Positions 46,880 through 59,029 are shown, counted from the stretch's first letter. The stretch is DNA of 64,000 bases from Lumnitzera littorea (GCA_024138015.1 JAMXBB010000010.1:82588658-82652657); one strand, 5' to 3'. The notes: generated by a model not told the origin, from the sequence alone. Numbers and translations are program-made.

Positions 46880-47237
46880 GGTACAATACTCCTCAAATAG
46901 ATTAACACACTGTATGGAAAATACTGCTACTAAACTACCAAAACTTCAGTTAACACACTAACAACTTCAACACCTAGTAATCTCTTGAAGAAGACAAGAA
47001 TGAAACTTGCTCTGTTTTTATGGTGAAAAGCAGAGTAAGAACAGAGTAACAATGAAACTACACTTACTAATACAGAAATCTTTGCTACATAACTCATAAC
47101 TCCAGACTTACTCCACATGTACACACATTGCAATAGCTGCAAAAGGAACACAGCAGCTACTAACAGCAAGGCGAACCAAAACATCATTGTAATCTCACAC
47201 ACTTCCTCTTAGAACTGTACTTTAATACTAGTGAAGC
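46880..47237 (-). other. Gy-A leader and PBS-like site
   Basis: Non-coding leader between gag and the 5' LTR. Next to the LTR the minus strand has AGTATTAAAG, matching GGTATTAAGG of Gy-C and resembling a decayed tRNA-Met primer site. The 90-codon minus-strand frame at 46930-47202 is hydrophobic and Val/Leu-rich. It has no counterpart I recognise and is not called as a gene. Confidence 0.45.
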
Positions 47238-48125
47238 TGATCCATCTTCGAAGTCAGACACATGGAGAAACACTACAACAAAACAAACCAAAAAGAAAAC
47301 AAAAGAAAAACTACCAAAGTTCGGGTATCTATCAATTAGTTATAACATAACAATCAATCCTATTCGGCTTACAATCAACCGAATATGACTCACCAATTTA
47401 AACTGAAGGGTCACTCGCTACTACTCTCTACTAAAGGGAATAGATAAAAGTTGAAGGATAATGAGAACATTAGGGTTGCTCAAGGGAAACTTAAATAAAT
47501 TCTAATAATGAGGATTGATGTCTGCGTATAATTGAGTGTGAGTTTATATACCTATCCACTAAGGTTACTTTACATGTATGAAAAGACCAAAATGTATTCT
47601 TATAATAAGGTTACATAATACATACTAAAAACGGTAAAATAGATAGATATTAAATACAAAAAAGTAAAGAATCCTTCTGGAATGTTGTACCAGAAGACAC
47701 ATGTCGATTAGTGGTTGGACATCAGAAATATGATACAAGTGGACGAGAAGAAGAATTTGTAGTCAAGGGCCAACTAAGTAGGAGTTTACAGTCAAGGGCG
47801 GACCTAACCTGGATCAAGTCGAGGCCCAGTTAGTCCTATTGTAGAGTAGTCAGCTTGGGTTGGGGTTAGACATCTATGGTCAGCTCGGGAGCTTAGATCA
47901 AATAGTCTTGGGGTTGTCTGGTTAGATATCTTATCATAGCACAGTTGTTCGGTAGGTCTAGCATATGTGAAAGTTAGGCAATTAAATCAATAGAAAAGGG
48001 AAATACAAAGGTCGAGATAGGAATTTCCATCTTGGATAGGGCTTCGAGATAATATTCTCTTAGTAAGTCCTTGGAGTCCTCTAGCTCGGTTTCATTTGAT
48101 TTGTCTAAGGGGCTAATTCCTATCA
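47238..48125 (-). repeat. Gy-A 5' LTR
   Basis: 888 bp, partner of 37828-38713. Inner end TGATCCATCTTCG, outer end ...AATTCCTATCA. TATA-like GTATATAAAC on the minus strand at 47542-47551. The two LTRs differ by many substitutions and a few small indels, which indicates an old insertion. Confidence 0.92.
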
Positions 48126-48130
48126 TGTTA
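48126..48130. repeat. Target-site duplication of Gy-A (right copy)
   Basis: TGTTA, identical to 37823-37827. Confidence 0.9.
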
Positions 48131-48420
48131 TGAAAAAGCTTTGACATGGATATGAGATTAAATTTAAATGATGGAACTAAAGGAACATTGTATGTAATAA
48201 GATTAGGGGAAATAATGACTAACCCTTTATGTGCTGCTTGTAAACAAAGCTTATTAGGCAATCGAACCTAACAATCGCAAATTGCTACATAAGTATGAAA
48301 GAAATTAACTTAACTAATCATATGATCACTAGCACTCGAGTCTAGAACTCATGTGAATGTTGTACTTAAAAAAGAACTAGATAATGCAAATAACACATTA
48401 ATTGCAATGTGAGTTGTATA
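48131..48420 (-). pseudogene. Cop-1 protease, N-terminal part
   Basis: Minus-strand LDSSASDHMI (usual copia active site W.IDSGASDHM; the Gly is Ser), then LPNKLCLQAAHKGLVIISP, VPLVPSFKFNLISMSKLFHN, up to the Gy-A junction. The last segment, with LISMSKL, is typical of copia. Protease matures the copia polyprotein. The reading resumes at 37827. Confidence 0.85.
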
Positions 48421-49430
48421 AATGGATTCTTGTGAACTAGAACCTTTCGAAATGTTCAACAGGTTAACAAATGAAGGACTTAATCCTTTGATAAGCTAAT
48501 ACTAGAGCCATTGATGTGCTCTATACATCTAGGATTAACACTAACAAGAATAGCATCTATAGAATTCTCATTCATCACTTGATTCACTCTAAATAATCTC
48601 AAGTTATTGAATTTAAAGTGAAAAGGAAAACCAATCAATTTATAAATTTTTTTCTTTTAAAGGCCTTTTTTCCCATAGTAACTACAAAATAGATCATTTT
48701 TTTATTTTTGTTCGCCACACGTCAACCTCTATTTGTTTTCATTTAAAGTTACCATGGCAAAAGCCTCAACTAATTTTCTAGGTTTATTAGTTCTCAAAAA
48801 CTCATCCCTTGCAACCAAATTGTAAGGTTCATCTATACTTTGAAAAGGTTACAAAACCAAAATCTATGGTCTCAATGTTGAACAATTCTTATTCAAACCA
48901 TTAAGAAACTTCTACACATAATCCTTCTACGCTATCCTTATGAACTTATTGAAACAAGACTGGTTGTAAGAACCATAATTACAATGTGGTAAAGGTCTAA
49001 AATTCCTCAATTCTTCTCAAATCATATTTAGCTTAGTGAAATAATCGTCAATTGGCTTGTTACCTTGAGTAATTGTGTTGAGAGGATGATATAACTAACA
49101 GATGCGACCATCATCTTGTTGTGAAACCCAAACTGTAAGCTTAGCCCAAATCTCCTTAACCGAATTTGTATAGATTACACTAGATGTGATTTGAGGTGAA
49201 ATAGAATGTAAAGTCCATGCTATAATTCTAGATTGGGTAAATTAAGTCATCCTTTCAAGGAATAGCAATTAAACCATTAAGAAATCCTATTTTATTACGA
49301 ATTGATGATGCTAGGAGAAATGAACAACTCCATGTGCTATAGTTCAAGCCTGTTAACATAAGAAAGATGGAGAATGAATATTGAGTATCTAAATGATGAA
49401 TATAATAAGGAGATGATATATCCTCTAATG
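48421..49430 (-). pseudogene. Cop-1 gag
   Basis: Copia gag in pieces on the minus strand. The N-terminal part (about 49255-49420) reads SPYYIHHLDTQYSF, LMLTGLNYSTWS and IRNKIGFLNG (usual NPYFLH.SD.PG..L....L.G.NY..W). Next is SRIIAWTLHSISPQITSSVIY, with one residue shortened here, then EIWAKLT, QLYHPLNTITQGNKPIDDYF and LRNFRPLPHC, the UBN2-type gag core. A zinc-knuckle remnant (LFCSYYGKKG) lies near 48.7 kb. No clear ATG remains, because the frame runs from the PBS. Confidence 0.82.
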
Positions 49431-49440
49431 GAGAGATATC

Positions 49441-49454
49441 GAGCTTTGATACCA
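49441..49454 (-). promoter_or_regulatory. Cop-1 primer-binding site
   Basis: Minus strand TGGTATCAAAGCTC. The plant initiator tRNA-Met site is TGGTATCAGAGC, so one mismatch in the core. It lies three bases from the LTR end, as expected for first-strand priming. Confidence 0.85.
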
Positions 49455-49457
49455 CAA

Positions 49458-49739
49458 TGAATGTAACTAAAATAGTGAAATTGAATGACAAAAACAAAGA
49501 GTAAGTTTGCTAATGGAAGTTTGCAAATGAGGAGTTGAGAGAAATAAGAAAAGTTTGGAAGCTTAAGTTTGTTATTTTTGTTGTATGCATTGAAAATATC
49601 TTCTATACAAAGTGTACATGTATGTATATATATATAAGCAATGTACAATTGCAAAATATATTGAAAATAAACGCATGTATCAGCTAAGTAAACTACTAGA
49701 AAACTACTACTATATCTGTCATAGTTGGTAATACTAACA
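49458..49739 (-). repeat. Cop-1 5' LTR
   Basis: 282 bp. On the element strand it starts TGTTAGTATTACCAAC and ends ...TTACATTCA, a TG...CA pair, next to the primer-binding site. Short LTRs of this size are normal for copia. The 3' LTR is not in the window; the left end of the element was lost beyond reverse transcriptase. The outer flank is ATTAT. Confidence 0.8.
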
Positions 49740-52332
49740 ATTATCAAAATTTTCAACTAAACATTAACATTCATACAGAAGTATGTTATGTAAGACTTAA
49801 AGCCAAATAACACTATATCAAGGTGACTTGCATTTTAAGTGATAGTGAAGATATACGAATTTACTAGAAATGAGAAACGAAAATAAAAGGAGAATGAGTG
49901 ACTTATGATATCACTCAATTTTATTTTTATTAAGCAGTGAGAAACCCTAAATTGAATTGAGAATCGCCTAAATCCTCTCCAAACTGAATCTCAAGCTAAA
50001 CTAGCATATAAAAGAACTATATTTACAATTTGGTCTAATTTATTTGGTTTTAGTTCGGTTTAATTCTGTTTGTTGAATGGTATTAGACAAAGCAAGATGC
50101 AAACTTGTTTTTAGTCCAAATTATTCTAGAATTCATCGAAAAATCGGCACAAATTTCATGAAAGATGATGATAATTTCCTTAAAAAAAGGTCCTTTTCCT
50201 TGAAATTAATTATACGTGGGACCTCCTTGTGGTTAGTCCATGCAAATTAAGAACGACATATCTTGAAAGAAGTGCTCACCGCATTGGGGTTTTCCCACAT
50301 TTAGAACTACAAGTGGTAGGTCTCCGTCAAACTTTATAATGCATTCAACAAGTTCACATGTGATTGTTTCTCACCGTATCTTACTCTTGTCATATGCCAT
50401 GTTTGTGATATCTATAGAAGTCATGTGCATTCCCAAATGCTTAGACCTCCTAGAGACAAAAAAAACCCTACATTTCATCCAGAGAAACAAGAGAGAGGGC
50501 CAAGTTGGAGGAACAACAATCAAGATTCGAATATATAACAAGTCGCATTATTTAGAAATTCATGATTTACAATAAGAAAAAATGATATGAGATTTTCCAG
50601 GCTTGTTTTATTATATAAATGTGTTTCCAAGTTCATTTTGGTAAATTAGGGTTCTTGCTGCGAAATAGGAGCAGCGAACTTTAAAATATTGCCTCGTATA
50701 TGAATTGACAGATGAAGTAAAATGCATTGAGACTATGAAAAGTATTTGCTTATTAATAGATGCCTAGAAACTCTGGGGGGAAAAAAAAAAAATCCCCGAC
50801 GCTAGTACTAGTTTTCTACTTGGTACAGTTATCCTTACATACATACATATATATATATATATGTATACATATATATACGATGTTTCTCATTTTGGACTTA
50901 AATGTATTCGTATTAAGAGACAGAGAAACTTAACTTAAAAATGACAAAGCTTTCTCATCCCTAATGCAAACGGTACCCTCACCAATCAGATATTGTTGCG
51001 TACAAATAAAAAACAATATGATGTTTTTGTTTGCATATCATATATATTTATATATACATAGAAGTAATAGTACATTGATTCCATCGCAATTTCAAAGTAT
51101 TATTTTCTTCTAATAGGTCATTGGGATGTTCGAAGCATTAATTTCCTCTAATAGGTTTTTAGGATTTTTTGCTTTCTCTAATACCTTCCAATACACTTAA
51201 CATGGTTTATATAAGTGTGTGTGCGTATATATATATACTTTTTTTTCCCCTAAATGATTAAAACCTTAATACATAAAACTAGAAACAACTTAGCCTTCAA
51301 TAGATTGTAAAATATATAATATGGTGAGTATCAATTAAATCTTGCTCCTAAATTATTGGAGTTTAGAATAAGGTGGGTTTGCACATGTCATTACATCTTA
51401 TTCTTGTTTTGGAACTTTTTGTACATTTGGATAATATCTTTGGTGTTATCGTTTACAAGAAGGTCCGTGCAGCTTTTTGAAATGTATTTTCCAACTACCT
51501 ATCATTTCTTTTTTCAAAATATAAACAAAATGATAGCTCCTACCAAAAGATTGAAGCTTATCACACTTTGATTTCTCCTTGCTAAAGCATTCGATCTAAC
51601 CTTAATGCGGTCTAGATTTTCAAGGACAAGGAAGTTTCATTTCTGCCACCAAAAGCATCCAAAAAAATTAAATCTATATCTTAGGGCTCACTTTCCACGG
51701 ACAATTACTAATGAAGGTCCCATTTTGCATGAAAATGGGTAGCTATTTCGTTGCTATTCAAGAAATGGACTGGCAGTTGTCATGGCAAAGGGCATAGGTT
51801 TATGTGAGTCCATTTTTGTTCCTACTCACGGGCATTAGGGCAAGAGTTTTGAAGGGACAGGGCTTGTTGCTAAATAGGGGCTTCATTCAGCATTACCCAT
51901 TTTTTAGCTTTATCATTTTCATTTTTCCGAAGTGTGAGTTACGAAACTTCCCTTTCGCACTTGGCGAAGACCCTAAAACAGTAATACTCTTGACCAAATT
52001 TGCAACGAGTCTTTATCACTTTCACCGATGCATTAATTTGTTGGCACATACTTGTGCAATAGCAATAAATGGATTAGCATACGCCTTGGTGAATTTCATT
52101 TGAAATAAGTACATCTTAGCTACTCCATATTTATGATAAATTTCAAGTAAATTAACCATTTTACGCAAATATTTTGATTTTTTTTTTCACATCAAAATTT
52201 ATTTATGAAGGAAATGAGCTTAAAGTCAGTCCTCTATATATACACCTAATGCAACATAGAAAATATTACTAAAGTGATTATTTAGTGATAAGTAGAAATA
52301 TAAAAAACTTGGAAATGCTTTTAAACTATAAT
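49740..52332. other. AT-rich intergenic DNA, no gene supported
   Basis: Contains a mixed TA/CATA microsatellite (about 50836-50878). Two plus-strand frames (51356, 71 codons; 51804, 99 codons) lie in a slightly GC-richer stretch but show no known domain, no start context and no homologous neighbour. I leave them uncalled. 50030-50070 has GGTTTTAGTTCGGTTTAATTC, the kind of word found at the ends of hAT MITEs. Confidence 0.5.
50836..50878. repeat. TA/CATA microsatellite
   Basis: ACATACATACATATATATATA-type run of about 40 bases with a short inverted character (TATATGTATACATATA). Confidence 0.85.
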
Positions 52333-52590
52333 TACATGTTTGGCACGTGAGAATGTGTTGAAATGGAATGAATTGAGGTGGAATAAAATGGAATAGAATG
52401 AAATAAGCTAGAATAAAATCATGATTCCAACTCTTTAAAACTAGGACAAAAATCCTTCTTAAAGTTGGAATCGATGATTTTAGTGAATCCTAATTCTAGT
52501 TTTTGAAAGTGTATCTGAACATAAAGAAAGAAAATAGGATTCAGAATTATGATTCTATTTTGACCTAATCTAATGTACCAAATGTAATAT
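52333..52590. mobile_element. Small MITE, GGAATGGAAT type
   Basis: About 255 bp with imperfect inverted ends: ATTACATGTTTGGCACGTGA at left and, on the other strand, ATTACATTTGGTACATTAGA at right. The interior has GGAATGAATTGAGG.GGAATAAAATGG and matching inverted GATTC words. This fits a common class of plant Tourist/hAT-like MITEs. Non-coding. Confidence 0.55.
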
Positions 52591-54873
52591 GAAGGGCTTT
52601 ATAAACCTTATTAGTATTCAATGAAGTCCTAAAAATTTTCAAGAAGGTATAAAACCTACTAAAGTGATTATTTAGTGATAAGTATTCTTTCTTTCTTTCT
52701 TTTTTTTCTTTTCCCTATCCTATTGTTTCAAAATTCTTTTTTTTTTTTTTTCCCTTTCCACAACATTAATGAAACACCTCTAGAAAGGATAATCGTAAAT
52801 TAAAAGATAAACAAATTAAAGATGAAATTGAGCATTAGAGATATCGTTTACAACTAAAGTTACACCTTCCTCAAATATTATCATTCACTTGTCTAAATTG
52901 CTTCTTTTTTAATGCTGTTTTGTAGGAAAGCCATTCTCAAATTTATTTAATAGTTCTAAAACAAAAAAAGATATTGATTAGTACAAATGGCTAGATGAAA
53001 TGAATATATGCAAAGGCATAAATTGCTTCTAAATTTAGTGTTTATTGCAATGAAATTCCTTATCCGTTAAAATACTTAATGGATTCATAAACCATATCAA
53101 TTGCTTGCAATAATTCAATTTGTCAAAGATGACTTTCTTCGGGACATAAAACGTACCTCCCTCTAATCCAGAATGGATTGAATTACAAATTCTCAAAAAG
53201 GTTAAGAAACCTGTTAAATATTTAAAAGGGTTTCGTTTTGATTGTACATTATACCAAATCTTTAATATGAAGAACAACAGCTCACCAAAATCTATCTATA
53301 AATATGGAGTCATTCAAACAAAGATGCACATAAATTATGCTACCTAACTCTTCTCGGAGTAGTTTGTGAATATTTCCTCTTTTCCATAAAAATGTATACT
53401 ATGTTAATATTTTTCATGCATTATTCTATTTGATAGCTATTCTATATCATATATATTGCAATGTATAATAGTATTTATTTCTATGGTGCTACTTGTATCA
53501 TCTTTCTTAACACCTGAGATGTTAAAATAAGTTTTTGGTATGGAGTAGAATGTAGGAGTCAAGGATAAGGGAAAGAGGGAGATTAAGATTGCTTTCAATG
53601 AATTGTTGATTTCTCTTTAGGCATTGTATGTTAAGTGTAAATTTATGGTGGAATGCATGGAAAATTTTCAAAAGCAAATATGTTTTTCAATAACTAATAC
53701 TATCTCTTTTTGTGGTGCTCCCCTATGTGAGTTAAGTGTTAATGCTTGTTGTCCTTGTCTTCCATGAATTTTCTCTAACTTTTTAATTCACTTCATTTGT
53801 CACTTTTTTTTTTTAATATTGTACCATTCAACAAAGAATTCATTAATCTTGATGTTCAAGCAAGTGAATGAAGTGAAGTAGATTATATGATGGAGAAATT
53901 TTTTAGAGAATGAGGATATCAAATACTTACACCTAACTCATACAGATAATACAATAAAAAGAGAAGGTAATGCAAATTGCAATACAAATTTAACTATGAG
54001 TATTTTTTTATGCATTAATCCATAAGTTCAATATTTTATAGCATTGATATCGAATCTAGGAAATATCAAAGTAATATCCATCTCCATCTTTCTCTAATTT
54101 ATGACCTTTACGTTCGACTTCATGCGAATGACCTTGTTCAATAGTTCGTGATATTAAGAAGGATGAAACAATAATTACTTTAATATAATATACAAGTATA
54201 GTGACATATGAAGGGACATTAATAATGATTGCAATATGAGTATAGAGCTGCTTGTAAATTTTTTTATGTATGGAAATTGTTAACATTAAGAAGTTGGAGT
54301 AACTTTAACATTTTAGTTATTTGTTATGGTCCGTTATTATTACTTCAAGATCAAGATCCCAAGAATAAGTAACTAAGATGCCATAAATATGCATTGACTA
54401 AGACGAAGATGTTGGTATCTATACCTAGAGCATTGACAAGGGTTCACTATTTAAACTTGAGATTTGCGACTAAGCCATATATAAAAAACAACAACAATTG
54501 TAGCAGTAGCAAAAATAATAATAATCACCAAAGTGAGTCTCAAGTTTAGATTTCATAAGTGGCTTAATAAAATATTAATGTAACTAAAAAGATAAGTATG
54601 TCAATATTCCTCATTATATATTGAAAATGCAAAATTTGAGCTTTGATAATTAATAAGCTTTTAAAAAATAAGTTATTCAACATCATTTGGAATAATATTT
54701 AAGGAGTAGGTATATTTACTAATTACGATTAATATGTAAAATATATATATCGTAAGTTAGTTAAGCTCTAAAATATGTACATAAATACTTATATTAAGTA
54801 GATAGTTAATAAATATTTATCAATTAATTGATATGCAGATGTAAAGAATAGGTAGCATCAACATGTAGCCCTT
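52591..54873. other. AT-rich intergenic DNA, nothing recognised
   Basis: T-rich homopolymer tracts (52685-52755) and short chance frames only. Confidence 0.6.
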
Positions 54874-55176
54874 GAAATTACAACAAAGGGGATCAATGTT
54901 TAGGGATAAATTCAAATAAAATATCAACATTTTGAAAAATACAAATAAATGATCAATGTCTTATAAAGTAGTTTAAATAAGTGATTAATGTTTTAAAAAA
55001 TTCAAATAAAGAATCAATGTTTCACAAAACGATTTAAATAATTTTATAAATTGGCTATTATGAATTCGTTATTTGGATTATTTTGTGAAATATCGATCCT
55101 TTATTTGAATTTTTCGAAATATTGATCACTTATTTGAACTTATCATCAAACGTTGTTCCTCTTTGTTGTAATTTTC
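54874..55176. mobile_element. Small MITE, GGAAAATTAC family (copy 2)
   Basis: About 303 bp. Ends GAAATTACAACAAAGGGGAT and, on the other strand, GAAAATTACAACAAAGAGGA. Both arms carry repeated ATTCAAATAAA.GATCAATGTTT units, so the element is a fold-back built of short near-repeats. Same family as 8045-8247, from which it differs by extra internal units. Confidence 0.75.
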
Positions 55177-55281
55177 CTTTGAATTAATAAGTAAAAAAGT
55201 TTTAGGTAAGGGGGAAGAGAAAGAGGGATGAGTTGACTAGTGCACCATGATAGTAAGACACATAATCACCATTGCAAATAT

Positions 55282-55724
55282 GGGTTAATGTCATGGTTGT
55301 TATTTTAACTTTATTACTTTTTTGTAATTATACACTTGAAATTTCAACTTATCTAATTATATACTCAATTAAAAATTTAATTATCTACATCTACACCTTA
55401 ATTAACTCCAATTTACATCATTAGTCTAGTTAACACAATCAACTTATAGGGTAACTACCCATGTCCTTAGGAAGCTCACGCAATCCCATACAAGTGCTAG
55501 CCAATTGCGCCTATTAGACAATAAAACATGACCCACTTAAAAAATGTAGGCTATTGCCTTATTGATTAATTGTGCTGACTAAACTAATGGTGTAAATTAG
55601 AGTTAATTGAGATATAGATGATGGTAATTAAATCTTCAGTTGACTATATAATTAGATAAGTCAAAACTTGAAATGTATAATTATAAAAAGTAGTGAAGTT
55701 AAAATGTAAATTGTGATATTGCCC
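55282..55724. mobile_element. Fold-back element with long inverted arms (copy 3 of the GGG-end group)
   Basis: 443 bp, almost all inverted repeat. Left arm about 55282-55470, right arm about 55530-55724. Ends GGGTTAATGTCATGG and, on the other strand, GGGCAATATCACAAT. Paired blocks include TAATTATACACTTGAAATTT / TAATTATACATTTCAAGTTT, ACTTATCTAATTATATA and ATTAACTC.AATTTACA.CATTAGT. End sequence and style match the 6.1-kb element (GGGGCAATGTTAC). The flanks ATTGCAAATAT and ATTATAATTAT are partly alike, possibly an eroded duplication. Confidence 0.78.
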
Positions 55725-56611
55725 ATTATAATTATTGTATAACTTCATCAAAGAGACACTTAGCAATTATAATCGCACTCCCTTATTAACTCAAACCCAT
55801 TATAAATGACATAATCTCTAGCTCTTAGACATTTTTTAATAGATGAATTAAAGAAACCTTCCTTAAGATTTTAAGAAAATTAAGCAAATAATAAAGTTAG
55901 AGTTAAACATGTGGAATCTATGAGTAAAAACAACATCTAACATTTAACCATCCCCATGGATTGAAGGAATCCACCATGAGCTAACTTTCCAACAACCTCT
56001 CTATTGTTGCTGACAACTACAATTCATTTAGCTTACCAGTGTATCGGATCATCTGCAATAATAAAATTGATGAATATTCACCAAGTCATTTCCTTGAAGA
56101 CAATGACTCATCTAAGTACTAGATCCTAAACTACTGCTTTAATCTAGACTGACCGAATAGAGAACTTAAAGTAATAACTAAACCAAGTAACAAAGGCTTG
56201 TAACATGCTTCTAATGTAGTGGTGAGGTTATATTGTTAAAATATTAGGTATGGTCTTGAAGTGAGTTATGATGGAATTCACTTGAGTTCAACTCCAAGTA
56301 GGTCATCTCACTCAATCATGTAGAAAAATTTTTTTCTCAATCTCATTTTCTTATATGATAAGCTAAACACTTACTTCTTGTCACAAACTAAGTGTTTTGA
56401 TTCTAGAAATTAGGGGGTTAATTTCCTCTTGGTCTCATAATCTATCCTAATTTACTAGATTCGCATAAAGCAATGTGAATTCAATAGAATCTTTACTCCT
56501 AATCTCCTCTCGTTCTCATGGTTGTGAAAAACTAATTCATCAATACTCTACAAACTCATTAACAATGGTAGCAATCTTTGTAACTAATATCCTCTTGATC
56601 TCGTAATTACA
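55725..56611. other. Non-coding repeat, probable LARD-like leader
   Basis: 55740-56030 is unassigned. From about 56030 the words GTGTATCGGATCATCTGCAA, then TTCCTTGAAGAC and ATGACTCATCTAAGTACTAG, are like the start of a widespread non-coding plant retroelement unit. The same unit seems to continue beyond the solo LTR (57459 to about 58330). No open frame. Confidence 0.35.
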
Positions 56612-57458
56612 TGATGTACCTTAGGATCATACATACGAGAGCACTCTACTACGAGAACAAAAACAAAAGAAGAAGCTTGGCAAACCAAGAGCTACTAGTA
56701 AGATATTATGCACAAATTAGTCCTCCTCATCTTATCCATTACCTTGATATGACATACAAGGCAACGAAAAGGGTCATTGACTACTATTCATTACTAAGGG
56801 AAATAGATAAGAGCTAAAAGAGAAATAACTTCTCAAGAAAAATGTCAAGTGTATTTAAGACTCTAATAGGATGTTTGCTACCTACACAATGAGATCTTTT
56901 ATACTTTGCCTCTGAAGGTTACGATCATTAAAGGAAAAGACAAAAGGAAACTATATAGAAGATTCCTTGTTCATATGCTAAAAGGGTAAAAATGACAAAG
57001 AGCTAAAAAGTGGTAGTATGTTCATGGGGTCATGAGTCGAAAGGACACATGTTAGCTTCAACTTGGATGCTCTAATGGAAAGGTAAAGAGAGAGATGCTT
57101 GGTAAGGATTGAGAGAGGCTTTACATAAGTTAGCCAACCTGATCTAAATCAAGTTGGGAGGTTAGGTGCTCTTCTGTTCAAGAGGTAGGATGGGTCAACT
57201 CATTTACTTGAAAGGTCAGATGGTTCGGCTCAACTACTCAGGAGGTTGAGTTTTCCGGTGACTCTGATACTGCCGACCTTTGATGGGCATCTTAACCTTG
57301 ACTAATGTTCAGCATTCAACCTAGTTGAAGTACAAGAGGCCTTAGATGTTGATGGAATCCTTGTTCCTTAGTAGTTTTGAGTTAGAACATGTCAAGTTAG
57401 TCCTTACTAGCCTTTATACTGGCTTTAGATAATTAGGTCATAAAGTTAGTTCCTATCA
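56612..57458 (-). repeat. Solo LTR related to the Gy group
   Basis: 847 bp. Plus-strand start TGATGTACC and end ...AGTTCCTATCA, the same end signature as Gy-A and Gy-C. Flanked by TTACA (56607-56611) and TTACG (57459-57463), a 5-bp target duplication with one change. A TATA-like GTATAAAAG lies near 56900 on the minus strand, about 560 bp from the outer end, as in Gy-A and Gy-C. Promoter-distal words such as GGTTCGGCTC and GTCAACTCA occur. No internal region: a solo LTR. The 68-codon plus-strand frame inside it is not a gene. Confidence 0.8.
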
Positions 57459-57463
57459 TTACG

Positions 57464-59029
57464 AAAACCTATTTAACTCTTAAGGGATTCCTATGACTAA
57501 TCACCTCTTAGTCTCATAATCATAAGAACCCATCAAGAGAATGATGTAGAGCAACTCAATAAGTTCAAATAGAGTAACAAACATCAAAATTCCAAATGAA
57601 CATACATACCCATATCAATACAACAACATTTCACCAACTATACCTTCTACATTATCGTAAACCCACAATAACAAACTCAGCTACTCAAATTTCTAACAAT
57701 AACACTAAAAGCAAACAGAGCAATAGTAGTAAGTTCCGTAGATAAACAAGGTAATGAAATATCTAGATGAGAACAAGAGTGTAATGAAGATTAAAGTGAT
57801 ATACGAGCTATAATCTACTACAAATACCAAGAAATATGTAAGTAATTCTCAAGAACAAGTGTTAAATATCATAGAAATAGTAATGGAACAATAAAAACAA
57901 TAAAGAGCCTGCAAAAACTAAATTAAACCATAGAAAATCCTAATTGCAACTCGCTTTTTTGCAACAATTATGAGTATATAAAAAATTTAGGCTAACAATC
58001 GATTGATAAGAGGGTTTATTGATCAATCAATAGACACATGTTGCTTGCTTGTTTTATGAAACACTACATTTAAGGGTTAAGGTTTTAACATAGATAAACT
58101 CTAATCCTCACTTCTTCTACCAATTGAGGAAGGTACTAATCAATCGGTATAGTTGAGTCCACTTTGGTTACTTCTATTTGCACATTGTCCTCTTTCTTCA
58201 ATCATTCAGCCAAGAGCTCGATTCACCCCTGATGGTTTGGCCAATAGCCATAGGCTTTATTCCTACTACCCTCTTCTCTTAGTTCCTTAATCAAATGGTA
58301 AGAGCTACCTAGACCATGGTAGCTCTCATGCACTTGTAAGAACGAGATAAAATTAATGAAATTCAATTGAAAATGAATCTTTGTAATGTATTGTGATTAA
58401 TTTAGCTTAAGTTGGTCCATTTTATGCATAAACTCAATTTTGTAGAAATTTCCTTAATTTTGCTTAAGTTTATGCATAAACACAGGTATGAAAGTTAGGA
58501 AAATTTGTATATTTTGAATCATGATCACCACATTAAAGTTATATTAGACATTGGTAAGTAGGGGTAGTTGATGTTGTAAACAAATGAGTTTTCACAGTTG
58601 GAAGCTCTATTTTTTAAATATATACATATACGGTTTTTACTAAAATTGATAAGTTAAATGAGTTTTTGATGATATTCCAAAGGATTGGGACTAATTATTG
58701 ATTCTTGGCAAAGTGTAATCTAGGAAGTTGGTCAATACTTGGTAAAATGACATAGTTGGAAAAATTACATAGTTAAGAGACCAAACCCACAAATTGAGGA
58801 TGTTAATTGCGATTGAGAATGAAGATTTGGTATTATGTTTTGAGCTGGTTGATGAAGAAATAAAGAAATGCAAGCTAAATGTAGGGATTTGATGAACTTA
58901 CAAGGTATGCAATTGAGCCAAATGATAAGTAAGAGGACTCCGCTGATTAGGAACTCTAACTTAAATCAATTGATAGGTTATAAGTCTAAGGTTTCTTAGA
59001 TAAGACCTTTAAGGATTGATTTCACATAA
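57464..59029. other. Non-coding repeat continuation and unassigned DNA
   Basis: 57464-58330 probably continues the LARD-like unit interrupted by the solo LTR. 58330-59029 is AT-rich without recognisable content. The 60-codon minus-strand frame near 58.8 kb is not convincing. Confidence 0.35.

Larger units (their letters stand above)
37828..48125 (-). mobile_element. Gy-A: full-length Ty3/gypsy retrotransposon nested in Cop-1
   Basis: Complete minus-strand element with paired LTRs (37828-38713 and 47238-48125, 886 and 888 bp), ends TGAT...ATCA and an exact 5-bp target duplication TGTTA (37823-37827 and 48126-48130). Removing it restores the copia reading frame. The internal region, read right to left, has leader, gag, protease, reverse transcriptase, RNase H and integrase. 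Two later events enlarged it: a tandem duplication of about 0.5 kb and the Tek-1 solo LTR (40632-43752). Without them its length would be about 6.6 kb. All coding parts carry stops, so it is dead. The protease and integrase tail suggest a chromovirus relative. I did not find a chromodomain. Confidence 0.92.

Noticed and set aside
46930..47202. Hydrophobic 90-codon frame resembling a small membrane protein
   Set aside because: Located in the untranslated leader of Gy-A between the primer-site region and gag. Val/Leu/Ser richness arises from its base composition.
49337..49756. 139-codon minus-strand open frame
   Set aside because: It crosses the Cop-1 LTR, primer-binding site and gag start in a frame different from gag. 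Its tyrosine/isoleucine-rich content comes from LTR sequence.
51804..52103. 99-codon plus-strand frame
   Set aside because: No recognisable motif, begins at a non-ATG codon, surrounded by AT-rich non-coding DNA. Could be a relic but cannot be supported.
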